The notes under the pieces: model-generated
The model's input: only the letters and a program-made list of their open reading frames with translations
The model's database searches: none
What the model was told of the DNA's origin: nothing
Shown: positions 7,965-16,548 of the stretch, in pieces
Numbering within the stretch: the stretch's first letter is position 1
Layout of the letters: each line of letters begins with the position of its first letter
Translations under genes and position numbers: made by a program
Assembly: GCA_938005745.1 (NCBI GenBank)
Contig: CALLMM010000032.1
Coordinates: forward strand, 1-64,000
Reading direction: 5' to 3'
Source of the DNA: an uncultured Chthonomonadales bacterium
GTDB lineage: Bacteria > Armatimonadota > Chthonomonadetes > Chthonomonadales > CAJBBX01
Length of the DNA: 64,000 nt

Positions 7965-8873
7965 TCAGGCGACATTGGACCAGTAGCGATCCACCTCCGC
8001 CTGTATATGCGCGATCGCTTCCGCGTTGCGCTCCGGTTTGAACAGGTGTCGGAAGCGGGACTGTTTCTGCAGGTACTCCTCAACCGGAATGCGCGGCTGC
8101 GGAATGCGCGTATGGGTCAGCCTGCCCTCCTCGTACTCTTTCAGGGGCCAGATGCCGCACCGCACCGCCAATCTGCCGATCTCGACCGTCTCCTGCGGGT
8201 CGTAGCCCCAGCCGGTGGGGCAGGGAGCCATCGCCAGAATGAGACGCGGACCGCGCAGGCGGATCGCCTTCTCCACCTTGCGCGCCAGATCGAGCGGCTC
8301 TGCGCCGATGACGGTGGCGGCATAGACCGGATGATGCGCCGCCCAGATGGCGAACAGGTCTTTTTTCTTGCCGTGATGTCCGCCACGGCTGGTGGTTGTG
8401 CGCGCTCCCCAGGGGGTGGCGGCGGAGAACTGCTGTCCGGTGTTTCCGTATCCTTCATTATCGTAACAGATGTAGAGAAAGTCGAGATTGCGCTCGATGG
8501 CGGCGGAGGTCGCCGACAGCCCCATGCCGTAGGAGGAGCCGTCTCCCGCTAGCGCAATCACCGTCAGGTCGTCCTCCGTCGGCAGACGTCCCTGCGCAAT
8601 CAGCACATCCAGCGCATCCCGGATCCCCTGCGCCCCGGAGGCTGCGGACGCCATCGCCGTGTAGAGCCAGGAGCCGCGAAACGGGGTGTAGGGATAGATC
8701 GCCAGCGAGGTCATGCATCCGGCGGCGTTGACGATCACGGTCTTCTCGCCCAGCAGATCGTAGATCTGATGCAGCGCGCCCAGACCGCCGCAGCCCGCAC
8801 ACAGAGAGGTTCCCTCCCCCAGAATATGCTCCTGTGGAAGGTTCTTCATGCTCTTAATCGTGCCTTCACTCAT
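7965..8873 (-). CDS. porB: 2-oxoacid:ferredoxin oxidoreductase beta subunit (TPP-binding)
   Basis: This is the thiamine-diphosphate subunit of a pyruvate-type ferredoxin oxidoreductase, which oxidatively decarboxylates a 2-oxoacid to acyl-CoA. The 302-residue protein has GTSLCAGCGG (CxxC, Fe-S ligands, with a further Cys in NAAGCMTSL), the TPP motif GDGSSYGMGL, and YDNEGYGNTGQQ followed by TPWGARTTTS, typical of PorB. The start at 8873 overlaps the end of porA by 8 bases, showing translational coupling. An upstream in-frame Met at 8990 lies wholly inside porA and was rejected. Pyruvate is the likely substrate but other 2-oxoacids cannot be excluded. Confidence 0.93.
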   Translation of the reverse strand: MSEGTIKSMKNLPQEHILGEGTSLCAGCGGLGALHQIYDLLGEKTVIVNAAGCMTSLAIYPYTPFRGSWLYTAMASAASGAQGIRDALDVLIAQGRLPTEDDLTVIALAGDGSSYGMGLSATSAAIERNLDFLYICYDNEGYGNTGQQFSAATPWGARTTTSRGGHHGKKKDLFAIWAAHHPVYAATVIGAEPLDLARKVEKAIRLRGPRLILAMAPCPTGWGYDPQETVEIGRLAVRCGIWPLKEYEEGRLTHTRIPQPRIPVEEYLQKQSRFRHLFKPERNAEAIAHIQAEVDRYWSNVA

Positions 8874-10119
8874 CGTTTTTACCCTCCATGTGACCGGGTA
8901 GTTTCGAGCCGGCGATCGTCTGCATCTTCCGCACCTCGCGAAGCTCTGCGGCGGTGTAGAGCAGACGCGGCTCCGGTGTAACGCCGGCATCGGCTGCCTC
9001 GCGGGTCTGCGCCGCCATGGTAAAAAGCTCCTCGGTGCTGATGTCGCGTCCGCCCAGTCCGCCGATGTAGCTCACCAGCATCGGCGCATCCTTCATTCCG
9101 TAGAGCGCGGACGCCAGCTCCGAATAGAGAATGCCCCCCATGCCCATCGAGAGGTTCTGATCAATCACCGCGACGGCGCGCCGCCCGCGCAGAAGCTCCT
9201 GCAGAATACGCGCCGGGTAGGGGCGCAGCAGGCGCGGTCGGACCACCCCGATCCGCATTCCCCGTTCCCGCAGCCGATTCACGGCGTCTTTGGCTTTGGT
9301 CGCATAGGCTCCCATCAGGAAGAAGATATACTCCGCATCCTCCGCGCGGTAGGCTTCCACCGCCGGATAGCGGCGCCCCATCTCCCGCTCAAACGCCTGC
9401 GCGACCTCCTCATAGGCGGTGAGCGCCTGCAGGGTCGCCAGATGCGCCTCGTAGCGGAAGTAGGAGTAGAGCGATCCTCCCAGCACCAGCGCCGCCTGAC
9501 TGGCAGGGCGGTCTGCGCGAAAGGCGACATTACCCGGATCGAACGGCGGCAGAAATCGGCGAACCTGCTCCTGATCGGGAATCACCACCGGTTCGCGGGT
9601 GAAGGAGAGGTAGAAGCCGTCCAGGTTCACGATGGCGGGCAGGCGCACCTGCGGATGCTCCGCCAGACGATACGCCATCAGAACGCTGTCCAGAACCTCC
9701 TGACAGGTGGCGCAGTGTATCTGAAGGAAACCGCTGTCGCGCGCCGCGAGAATATCGTTGTGGTCTGCCTCCAGCGTGATCGGGGAGGCGAGGGCGCGTG
9801 AGACATTGACCATCACAAAGGGGGCGCGCCACCCGGGGGCGGTATAGATCATCTCCATGCCGTAGAGCAGCCCCTGACTAGAGGTGGCGGTAAAGACGCG
9901 CACGCCGGTGGCGGCGGCAGCCGCAGCAGCGGTCAGCATGGAGTGCTCGGAGTCGAGCGTTACCACCCGTCCCGCCATCTCGCCCCGCTCAGACCATCCC
10001 GCCAGCGCCTCGATAATCTCCGTCTGCGGCGTGATCGGGAAGGCGGGAACGTAGTCCGCCTCCGCCAGTCTTGCGCCCCAGGCGGCGGCTCCATTGCCCG
10101 TAAGCAGCGTTCTTCTCAT
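8866..10119 (-). CDS. porA: 2-oxoacid:ferredoxin oxidoreductase alpha subunit
   Basis: The 417-residue protein begins with the alpha-subunit pyrimidine-binding domain (ALAEADYVPAFPITPQTEIIEALA-type region, EHSMLTAAAAAAATGVRVFTATSSQGLLYGMEMI), followed by domain II (~250-360) with VAVIDQNLSMGMGGILYSEL and a Gly-rich YIGGLGGRDIS. These are standard PorA signatures. It is the middle gene of gamma-delta, alpha, beta, with ATGA overlaps at both ends (10116-10119 and 8866-8873). Confidence 0.95.
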   Translation of the reverse strand: MRRTLLTGNGAAAWGARLAEADYVPAFPITPQTEIIEALAGWSERGEMAGRVVTLDSEHSMLTAAAAAAATGVRVFTATSSQGLLYGMEMIYTAPGWRAPFVMVNVSRALASPITLEADHNDILAARDSGFLQIHCATCQEVLDSVLMAYRLAEHPQVRLPAIVNLDGFYLSFTREPVVIPDQEQVRRFLPPFDPGNVAFRADRPASQAALVLGGSLYSYFRYEAHLATLQALTAYEEVAQAFEREMGRRYPAVEAYRAEDAEYIFFLMGAYATKAKDAVNRLRERGMRIGVVRPRLLRPYPARILQELLRGRRAVAVIDQNLSMGMGGILYSELASALYGMKDAPMLVSYIGGLGGRDISTEELFTMAAQTREAADAGVTPEPRLLYTAAELREVRKMQTIAGSKLPGHMEGKNDE

Positions 10120-11045
10120 CGCGCACCCCCCTCGATCGGTGCGGGCTGCTCCTTTTCCATATAGATGGCGTGCGGCGGGCAGACCGCCAGACAGATCATA
10201 CAGCCTTTGCAGTGCTCGTAGTCTATGTGGGGCGTGCGGTCAGGGTCTACGTGAATCGCGCTGTCGGGACAGAAGGTGCTGCAGACCCAGGAGCAGCGGT
10301 TGCAGTGAGAATAGTCAATCAACGGTCTGCGGGTGCGCCAGAGTCCGGTCTGTATCTGTTCGCTGGTGGCGGTGCGATAGATGACGGGCGCGGAGATCGT
10401 GGAGTCCTCGTAGGGGATCTCGATCCAGTCCGGCGGCGCGTAGTCCTCTGCGGAGAGCGCGCCTCCCTCTTTCACGCAGCCCGCGTAGGGCTGCATCGCG
10501 TCGTAAGCCGACAGCGCCGTCTCCAGATTCTGGGCGATGACGCTCTCTCCCAACCGGGTCAACTCCTCCCGCAGCGCAGGCTCCAGCGTCTCCCGGCGTA
10601 TCACCCCGACCAGACCCGCCGCCGCGCCGGTGCAGCTTGCGCTGACGACGGGAATCTGCGCGCCGGACCGGGCGACCGCCGACAGAGGCAGTCCGATGAT
10701 GGTTCCGGGAAACTGCAGCCGATCTTTCCACACCTCGCCGGGAACTTCGCTGTGGATCAGCAGGACGGTTCGGGAGTTCACATTTTGCAGGACGCCTGCG
10801 GAGGGGTTGTGGATCAGGGAGTCGTCTGCGACCAGGATCAGGTCCGGGCGCGTGATAGCGCCTCGCTCCAGGATCGGCTCTCTATCGGCGCGCACATAGG
10901 CAAAAATCGGCGCGCCCCGCCGTTCTGAGCCGTAACGCGGGGCGTCCTGTATCTCGTAGCCTTCGAGAAAAAAAGCTCGGCTCAGGAGGTTCGCCGCGGT
11001 CTTCATGCCCTGACCGCCGCGACCATGAAATCGTATGCGAAACAT
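10116..11045 (-). CDS. 2-oxoacid:ferredoxin oxidoreductase gamma-delta fusion subunit
   Basis: The 309-residue protein joins a gamma domain (~1-180: FRIRFHGRGGQGMKTAANLLSRA, SERRGAPIFAYVR) to a delta-like 2[4Fe-4S] ferredoxin domain (~235-300). The second cluster motif is normal, CKGCMICLAVCP. The first reads CNRCSWVCSTFCP, a CX2CX3CX3C spacing with one extra residue relative to the usual CX2CX2CX3C. It is first in the operon, and the order of subunits reflects one multi-subunit cytoplasmic enzyme passing electrons to ferredoxin. A gamma-delta fusion is known in this family. Confidence 0.93.
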   Translation of the reverse strand: MFRIRFHGRGGQGMKTAANLLSRAFFLEGYEIQDAPRYGSERRGAPIFAYVRADREPILERGAITRPDLILVADDSLIHNPSAGVLQNVNSRTVLLIHSEVPGEVWKDRLQFPGTIIGLPLSAVARSGAQIPVVSASCTGAAAGLVGVIRRETLEPALREELTRLGESVIAQNLETALSAYDAMQPYAGCVKEGGALSAEDYAPPDWIEIPYEDSTISAPVIYRTATSEQIQTGLWRTRRPLIDYSHCNRCSWVCSTFCPDSAIHVDPDRTPHIDYEHCKGCMICLAVCPPHAIYMEKEQPAPIEGGAR

Positions 11046-11092
11046 CGGTGCGCCTTTCTAGGGCGGACTCGCTCCTCCAGAAAAAAACCTCT

Positions 11093-11860
11093 TCAGAAAG
11101 GATCGGGCTTCGGGACTGTCTTCTTGCGCGCTACGACCATGATCTCCATCTCGTCCAGGTCAACGGGGCGTCTGCCCCAGTTGCCGGCGGAGCCTCCCCA
11201 GACATGTTCTACGGCAAAGCCGGCGCGCCGCATCAGCCCGACAAGTTCCGGGGGGACATAGTGTTTCAAGCGGAGGGGGACGCGCCTCCTGCCTTCAGGA
11301 AGCTCCATCTCATCCAGCAGGGTCTCCACCATCTGCACGGGATCGAAGCGTCCGCGCAGCAGATCCTCCTGTGTGAAGCGTCGGATACACGCCAGCGCGT
11401 TGAGCGCGGTCAGCACAAAGGGCGCGCCCGGCTTCAGGGCGCGAGAGACGCTGCTGAGGATGGCGAAGTCGTGTGCGACCGGGTCTTCATTTCGCCCGAT
11501 CAGGCAGAATGCGCCCTCGCACAGACAGAAAGCCCCGTCAAATAAAGAAGAGGACGTGAACCGCGTCGCGTCCTCTTGAATCCACTCTATCTCCACGCCG
11601 GCGGCGTCCGCCGCTTTTTGCGCTTCCGCCAGCATTCCGGCGGAGATGTCCACGCCGGTCAACCGATAGCCCTGTAGAGCGAGAGCGACGGAGTGCCGAC
11701 CGGCTCCGCATCCGATATCGAGCAGCCGGCTTCCGGAGGGCAGTTGCAGCAGTTCGAGGAGGAGAGCGGTTTCCGCCTCGGTGTTCTGCGTGAAGGAGTT
11801 CTTCCGATAGTGCGGCGCGTGTCCGTCGAAGAACTCCTGCCAGGTCTGAATGTCCGTCAT
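11093..11860 (-). CDS. Class I SAM-dependent methyltransferase
   Basis: The 255-residue protein has motif I LLDIGCGAGRHSVALAL at ~50-65, TGVDISAGMLAEA (motif II), and LKPGAPFVLTALN (post-motif region). The Met/Thr start ATG 11860 has GGAG upstream; an in-frame GTG three codons earlier (11869) is less favoured. The substrate is unknown; the domain alone does not decide between small molecule and protein. It lies 47 bases upstream of the por operon on the same strand and may be its first gene. Confidence 0.85.
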   Translation of the reverse strand: MTDIQTWQEFFDGHAPHYRKNSFTQNTEAETALLLELLQLPSGSRLLDIGCGAGRHSVALALQGYRLTGVDISAGMLAEAQKAADAAGVEIEWIQEDATRFTSSSLFDGAFCLCEGAFCLIGRNEDPVAHDFAILSSVSRALKPGAPFVLTALNALACIRRFTQEDLLRGRFDPVQMVETLLDEMELPEGRRRVPLRLKHYVPPELVGLMRRAGFAVEHVWGGSAGNWGRRPVDLDEMEIMVVARKKTVPKPDPF

Positions 11861-12034
11861 TCGTCTCACTCCACGCCGGTCTGCGGCGTTACGGCTGAAT
11901 CTATTTTACCCTCAGAGCGCCGGTTTGTAAGATCGTAATCCTGCGGGGACTGCACGGCAGGGCGAACCGGGTCTCACTGAAAGCGTTACCTTCATATTCC
12001 TGATCGTGAACGGAGTTCCCTGCCTTTTATGCGG

Positions 12035-12063
12035 TTGACACTCCGGTTTCAAAAGGCTATAAT
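12035..12063 (+). promoter_or_regulatory. Consensus promoter of the dehydrogenase operon
   Basis: TTGACA at 12035-12040 and TATAAT at 12058-12063 match the sigma-70 consensus fully, with a 17-bp spacer. The likely start codon is at 12102, so the leader is about 30 bases. Confidence 0.9.
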
Positions 12064-12101
12064 CTCTGCGGAAACGATTCAGTCAGAGGAAGAGATACGT
12101 T

Positions 12102-13163
12102 TTGGCGAACGACGCCGGAATGCGCGCCGCCGTCTATCGCGGCGTGAACGATATGCGGGTGGAGCGGCTCCCGGTCCCGGAGTTCGGAGCGCGCGAGGTC
12201 CTGGTGCGTATCGCCTCCTGCGGCGTCTGCGGGACGGATATCAAGAAGATTCAGTACGGCTTGACGCCTCCGCCGCGAGTCTTCGGGCATGAGATGGCGG
12301 GAACCATCGCCGCTGTCGGCGCGGAGGTGGAGGGCTGGAGCGTCGGCGACCGCGTCGTCGTCATGCATCACGTCCCCTGCATGGACTGCTACTACTGCGC
12401 GCATCGCGCCTTCGCCCAGTGTCCCGCCTACAAAAAGACCGGAACCACCGCCGGATTCGAGCCGGCAGGAGGCGGATTCGCGGAGTATATCCGCGTTATG
12501 GACTGGATTGTGGAGCGCGGCATGGTGCGCGTTCCAGAGACGGTTTCGCTGGAAGAGGCGACCTTTGTCGAGCCGGTCAACACCTGTCTGAAAGCGATCT
12601 ATCGCGCGGATGTGCGGGCGGGGCAGAGCGTGGCGGTGTTCGGACAGGGGCAGATCGGACTGCTGTTCACGCAGCTTGCGCGCTGGCGAAAAGCCGAGGT
12701 CTTTGCGGTAGACCCGCTGGAGTATCGCCGCGAGATGGGGCGGCGCATGGGAGCGTCTGCCGCCTTCGCCCCGCAGACCGCCGACGTGGCGCAGGAGATA
12801 CGCTCCCGCACGCAGGGGAGGGGAGCCGATCTCGCCATCATCGCCGTCGCCAGCAACGCCGTGGCGGCGCAGGCGTTGGAAGCGGTGCGCCCCGGCGGAA
12901 AGGTGCTGCTGTTCGCGCAGACCCGTCTCGGAGATCCGCTGCAGGTGGACGCGGGAAGCGTCTGTATGCTGGAGAAGGACCTGATCGGAAGCTACAGCTC
13001 CGACATCACCCTGCAGGATCAGGCGGCGGAACTGGTCTTCTCGCGTACCCTGAATGTGCGCGACCTGATTACCCATCGGTTTCCTCTGGAAGAGATCGGC
13101 GAGGCGATTGCGCTGGCGGTCTCTCCCCGTGATCACTCCCTGAAAATAATGGTACAGCTATGA
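12102..13163 (+). CDS. Zinc-dependent alcohol/polyol dehydrogenase (Tdh/sorbitol dehydrogenase-like), first of a pair
   Basis: The 353-residue MDR-family enzyme has the catalytic zinc site CGVCGTDIKK and GHEMAGTIAAVG, the structural zinc lobe CMDCYYCAHRAFAQC, and the Rossmann motif VFGQGQIGLLFTQLA. All metal ligands expected of sorbitol, threonine or galactitol dehydrogenases are present. The start is probably TTG 12102, which has AGAGGAAGAGA at a proper distance; an internal ATG at 12120 gives a more usual N-terminus but no ribosome site. Its stop overlaps the next dehydrogenase start by 4 bases. A sugar or polyol substrate is likely but not readable from the sequence. Confidence 0.9.
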   Translation: MANDAGMRAAVYRGVNDMRVERLPVPEFGAREVLVRIASCGVCGTDIKKIQYGLTPPPRVFGHEMAGTIAAVGAEVEGWSVGDRVVVMHHVPCMDCYYCAHRAFAQCPAYKKTGTTAGFEPAGGGFAEYIRVMDWIVERGMVRVPETVSLEEATFVEPVNTCLKAIYRADVRAGQSVAVFGQGQIGLLFTQLARWRKAEVFAVDPLEYRREMGRRMGASAAFAPQTADVAQEIRSRTQGRGADLAIIAVASNAVAAQALEAVRPGGKVLLFAQTRLGDPLQVDAGSVCMLEKDLIGSYSSDITLQDQAAELVFSRTLNVRDLITHRFPLEEIGEAIALAVSPRDHSLKIMVQL

Positions 13164-14260
13164 CCGACCTCGACGCGCAGTATGCGCTGATTGACGCCTC
13201 CATGCTGGCTGCCCGGTTGTATGGAAAAGAGGATGTTCGGGTGGAGCAGGTTCCGCAGCCGCAGGTTCAGCCGGGAGAGGTGCGGCTGCGAATCCGCGCC
13301 GCGTTAACCTGCGGCACCGACCTGAAGGTCTACCGTCGCGGCTACCATGCCCGGATGATTACCCTGCCGTTCGTCTTCGGGCATGAGTTTGCCGGAGAGA
13401 TCGAGTCGGTCGGCGCGCCCGCAGCGTCCGCGCCCGGCGGGAGCCTGCCGTGGAAGGTGGGTATGCGGGTGGTCGCGGCAAACTCCGCCCCCTGCGACGC
13501 CTGTTTCTACTGCGAACGCGGCATGTACGCGCAGTGCGAGGATCTGCTGTTTGTCAACGGCGCGTACGCGGAGTATCTCACGCTGCCGGAGCGGGTTGTG
13601 CGGAAGAACCTCCTGCCGATCCCCGATCACCTGAGCTATGAGGAAGCGGCGATGGTGGAGCCGCTAGCCTGTGTGGTGCGCGGCATGGAGGATACGCAGG
13701 TCCAGCCCGGAGACACGGTGGCGGTGATCGGAGCCGGTCAGATCGGGCTGCTCTTCATGCGACTGTGCAAGCTGGCGGGCGCGCGCGTGATTGCGGTGGG
13801 ACGCCGCCCGGATCGGCTGGAGATCGCGCGCGAGATGGGCGCGGACGTGCTGCTGCGCTCCGGGCAGGAAGCCGACATTGTGGAGTCTGTGCGGCGCAAC
13901 GCCAACGGCGGACGCGGTCCCGATAAGGTGATCGAGTGCGTCGGTCTGCCGGAGGTCTGGGAGCGCGCCATCCAGATGGGGCGAAAAGGCGCGGTGATAA
14001 ACCTGTTTGGCGGCTGCCCGAAAGACACCTTCGCCCGTCTGGACACCCATCGCCTGCACTACGACGAACTGACCCTCAAGGGGACCTTCCATCACACGCC
14101 CTCCACCGTTCGCCAGGCGCTGCATCTGATCTCGGAGGGGCTGGTTCCCGTCAGGACGCTGATCCAGCAGCGCGCCTCCCTCCAGGAGCTTCCCGGCGTC
14201 CTCAAGTCGCTCACCAACGGCAATACCGCCGTGAAGGTGGCGATCTATCCGCGTGAGTAG
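13160..14260 (+). CDS. Zinc-dependent alcohol/polyol dehydrogenase, second of a pair
   Basis: The 366-residue MDR enzyme has LTCGTDLKVYRRG and GHEFAGEIESVG (catalytic zinc), CDACFYCERGMYAQC (structural zinc) and VIGAGQIGLLFMRL (NAD(P) binding). It is translationally coupled to the preceding gene by an ATGA overlap, so both products are made together. The two proteins share fold and motifs but differ widely elsewhere, so they are not a recent duplication. They may form one heteromeric dehydrogenase or act on successive polyol steps. Confidence 0.9.
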   Translation: MTDLDAQYALIDASMLAARLYGKEDVRVEQVPQPQVQPGEVRLRIRAALTCGTDLKVYRRGYHARMITLPFVFGHEFAGEIESVGAPAASAPGGSLPWKVGMRVVAANSAPCDACFYCERGMYAQCEDLLFVNGAYAEYLTLPERVVRKNLLPIPDHLSYEEAAMVEPLACVVRGMEDTQVQPGDTVAVIGAGQIGLLFMRLCKLAGARVIAVGRRPDRLEIAREMGADVLLRSGQEADIVESVRRNANGGRGPDKVIECVGLPEVWERAIQMGRKGAVINLFGGCPKDTFARLDTHRLHYDELTLKGTFHHTPSTVRQALHLISEGLVPVRTLIQQRASLQELPGVLKSLTNGNTAVKVAIYPRE

Positions 14261-14334
14261 AGCGCCGAACGAGACTCCGCAGGGAATCGCTCTCCGGTCT
14301 GTCTCGAACTGCCTCTGCCAGCTTGCCTGCTGCC

Positions 14335-15150
14335 ATGAAACCCTCACCTGACGCGGACGCCGATACCTACATACACGGAACTGACCCCGAGGAGCAGGCG
14401 CGACTGACGCTCCTGAACCGCCTGACCAATCCCCCCTTTCTGGCGTGGCTCGACCCTCGCCCGACCGACTCCGTGCTGGAGATCGGAAGCGGGCTGGGGA
14501 TTCTGGCGCGCGAGGTCGCGCTGCGCGTTCCGCAGGGCGAGGTGATCGGCGTGGAGCGGTCGGCGGAGCAGCTTGCGGCGTCTCCCGCCGGCACGCCGGG
14601 ACTGACTTTCGTGCAGTGCGACGCGCATCATCTGCCCTTTGAGGAGAGCCGTTTCGATCTGGTCTACTGCCGATATCTGCTGGAGCATGTGGCGGATCCG
14701 GCGCAGGTGGTGCGAGAGATGTTCCGCGTGCTGAAACCGGGCGGCAGAGCCTGCGCGCAGGAGAATAACATTCTGGTCAACGCCTTCGACCCGGACTGCC
14801 CGCAATGGGATCGGGTCTGGGAGCGGTTTGTCGAGCTTCAACGACGACTGGGCGGAGATGCGCGAATCGGCAAACGGCTCTATGCGCTCTTCCGACAGGC
14901 GGGCTTTTCGGATATCGCGCTCAGTCTTCAGCCGGAGATTCATCATGCCGGACAGCCGACCTTCGTTCCCTGGGTGCAGAACCTGATCGGGAATGTGCAG
15001 GGCGCACGAGAGAAGCTGCTGGCGTTCGGGCTGGCTTCCGAAGCCGAGATAGACGGCGCGCTCTCCGAACTGCGCCATCTGATGACCCTGGAGGACGCCG
15101 GAGCCTACTTCTACTGGAATCGCGCCTCCGGGATCAAGCCGAAGAGCTGA
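14335..15150 (+). CDS. Class I SAM-dependent methyltransferase (UbiE-like)
   Basis: The 271-residue protein has VLEIGSGLGILAREVALRVP (motif I, ~44-63), GVERSAEQL, FDLVYCRYLLEHVADPAQVVREMFRVLKPGG-type post-motifs and an EN-rich C-terminal lid. It belongs to the Methyltransf_11/25 group; the substrate is not evident. ATG 14335 is preferred over an upstream in-frame TTG (14323). It follows the dehydrogenase pair by 74 bases and may share its promoter. Confidence 0.85.
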   Translation: MKPSPDADADTYIHGTDPEEQARLTLLNRLTNPPFLAWLDPRPTDSVLEIGSGLGILAREVALRVPQGEVIGVERSAEQLAASPAGTPGLTFVQCDAHHLPFEESRFDLVYCRYLLEHVADPAQVVREMFRVLKPGGRACAQENNILVNAFDPDCPQWDRVWERFVELQRRLGGDARIGKRLYALFRQAGFSDIALSLQPEIHHAGQPTFVPWVQNLIGNVQGAREKLLAFGLASEAEIDGALSELRHLMTLEDAGAYFYWNRASGIKPKS

Positions 15151-15218
15151 AGCAGACGGCGAACGAGCAAGCGGGGAACGGGACTGCACGCCCGACAACA
15201 GTGCAGGATGGTTAAAGC

Positions 15219-15260
15219 AGAGAGGGTCTTCTCTTCCTGAGGACCCTCTCTTCCATTTCT
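15219..15260 (+). terminator. Terminator after methyltransferase gene
   Basis: A 10-bp stem (AGAGAGGGTC at 15219-15228, GACCCTCTCT at 15242-15251) with a 13-base loop is followed by a T-rich TCCATTTCT. It closes the 12.1-15.2 kb operon and isolates the LysM cassette that follows. Confidence 0.75.
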
Positions 15261-15364
15261 CGGAGAGCATATTCCGCACATGAAAGGATAGTGGAAGGCT
15301 CGCTTCTGTATACTGTGTGCGGTTACAACGGGATAACCCTGAAACAGTCTATGGAGCGTTCACG

Positions 15365-16021
15365 ATGGCGACCTATCACAAAGTGCTTCAGGGAGAGTGT
15401 CTCTCCAGTATCTCCTCCAGGTATGGTTTTTCTGACTATCGCGCCATCTACGACCATCCTAAAAACGCCCATCTGAAGCGCAAGCGGCCCAATCCGAATA
15501 TCCTGCTTCCCGGAGACTGTCTCTATATTCCGGATAAGCAGGAGAAGCGAGAGACGCGCAGCACCGCGCAGGAGCATCGCTTTCAGATCGCCGCGCCGAC
15601 CGTTCTCCTGCGGCTCTTTTTGCGGAACGAATTCGAGAAGCCCTGTGCGGACTGCCGTTATACGCTGAAGATCAACAACGTGATCTATACCGGGCGCACC
15701 CGCAACGACGGGCTTCTGGAGCAGCAGATTCCCGCCGGCGCAACACAGGCGGAAGTGATGCTCTGGCTGGAGGATGGGAATGAGGAGGAAGCCATTCGGA
15801 TTCCGCTGACGGTCGGACATCTCGACCCGGTGGAAGAGGTCTCCGGTGTTCAGGCGCGGCTGAACAATCTGGGGTTTTCCTGTGGCAGCGTGGATGGAGT
15901 TGCCGGAGCGAAGACGGAGCAGGCGGTCAGGCGATTTCAGAGCGTGGTCGGTCTGCCGGTTACAGGCAAGATGGACGCGCAGACCCTCAACAGACTGCGT
16001 CAACGGCATGACGGCGCATAG
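15365..16021 (+). CDS. LysM plus peptidoglycan-binding domain protein (effector-module type)
   Basis: The 218-residue protein has an N-terminal LysM-like domain (~1-52: GECLSSISSRYGF, ending NPNILLPGDCLYIPDK), a middle beta-rich region (~70-155: RLFLRNEFEKPCADCRYTLK, GRTRNDGLLEQQIP), and a C-terminal peptidoglycan_binding_1 domain (~160-215: GVQARLNNLGF, DGVAGAKTEQAVRRFQ, TGKMDAQTLNRL). There is no signal peptide. From knowledge of the family, this three-part layout is common in type VI and other contractile-injection effector islands, where LysM parts anchor or guide cargo. The start at 15365 has GGAGC upstream; TATACT at 15309-15314 may be its -10 box. Confidence 0.85.
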   Translation: MATYHKVLQGECLSSISSRYGFSDYRAIYDHPKNAHLKRKRPNPNILLPGDCLYIPDKQEKRETRSTAQEHRFQIAAPTVLLRLFLRNEFEKPCADCRYTLKINNVIYTGRTRNDGLLEQQIPAGATQAEVMLWLEDGNEEEAIRIPLTVGHLDPVEEVSGVQARLNNLGFSCGSVDGVAGAKTEQAVRRFQSVVGLPVTGKMDAQTLNRLRQRHDGA

Positions 16022-16030
16022 GGACAATAC

Positions 16031-16534
16031 ATGGAGCGATCGCATTTTGTGTCGCGCACCGCGCGCGGACTGGAACATGGAAATACGCTGGTTGTACGGA
16101 AGCTGGCGACGGTGACAGTGCTGCTGGAGGTCGGGCAGCGGAAAGCGGACCTGAAGGAGAGCTACCGTCTTGTGAGCGAGGCAGGGCTGTATGAGCGTAT
16201 CCTCAAACGCACAGACTCAGTTCCGGCAGGAGAGAGGCAGTTGAAGCTGCGCTTCACCGAGGTTGTTCCCTCCGGAACTTATTCGCTCTATCATGTTCTG
16301 ATGCCGGGGATTGAGATACCGGTGTTTCAGGCAGTTCCTTTTGCTTCCCTGCACGATCACGGGGAGGTCACTTCGGAACCGGAGCGCGTAGCCGAACAGA
16401 AGACCGCGTTGACCCCTCCGCCGCGACTACACTCCAACGATCCGCTGCTGGCGCACCACGCGACCGATCACGCTGTAGATCCCTTCATGTATGTCCAGCC
16501 GGACCCGTTCGCGACGAAAAGAGACCTTGCGTAA
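16031..16534 (+). CDS. Hypothetical protein, partner gene in the LysM cassette
   Basis: The 167-residue protein has no signal peptide. Its middle (LRFTEVVPSGTYSLYHVLMPG, then FQAVPFASLHDHG) reads as a short beta domain of the kind seen in small proteins beside injection-system effectors. The C-terminal third is low-complexity, rich in Pro and His (TPPPRLHSNDPLLAHH), and is probably disordered. It lies 10 bases after the LysM gene and 15 bases before the large gene, so it is clearly part of one operon. An adaptor or chaperone role is inference from position only. Confidence 0.65.
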   Translation: MERSHFVSRTARGLEHGNTLVVRKLATVTVLLEVGQRKADLKESYRLVSEAGLYERILKRTDSVPAGERQLKLRFTEVVPSGTYSLYHVLMPGIEIPVFQAVPFASLHDHGEVTSEPERVAEQKTALTPPPRLHSNDPLLAHHATDHAVDPFMYVQPDPFATKRDLA

Positions 16535-16548
16535 GGAGAGCACCACAT

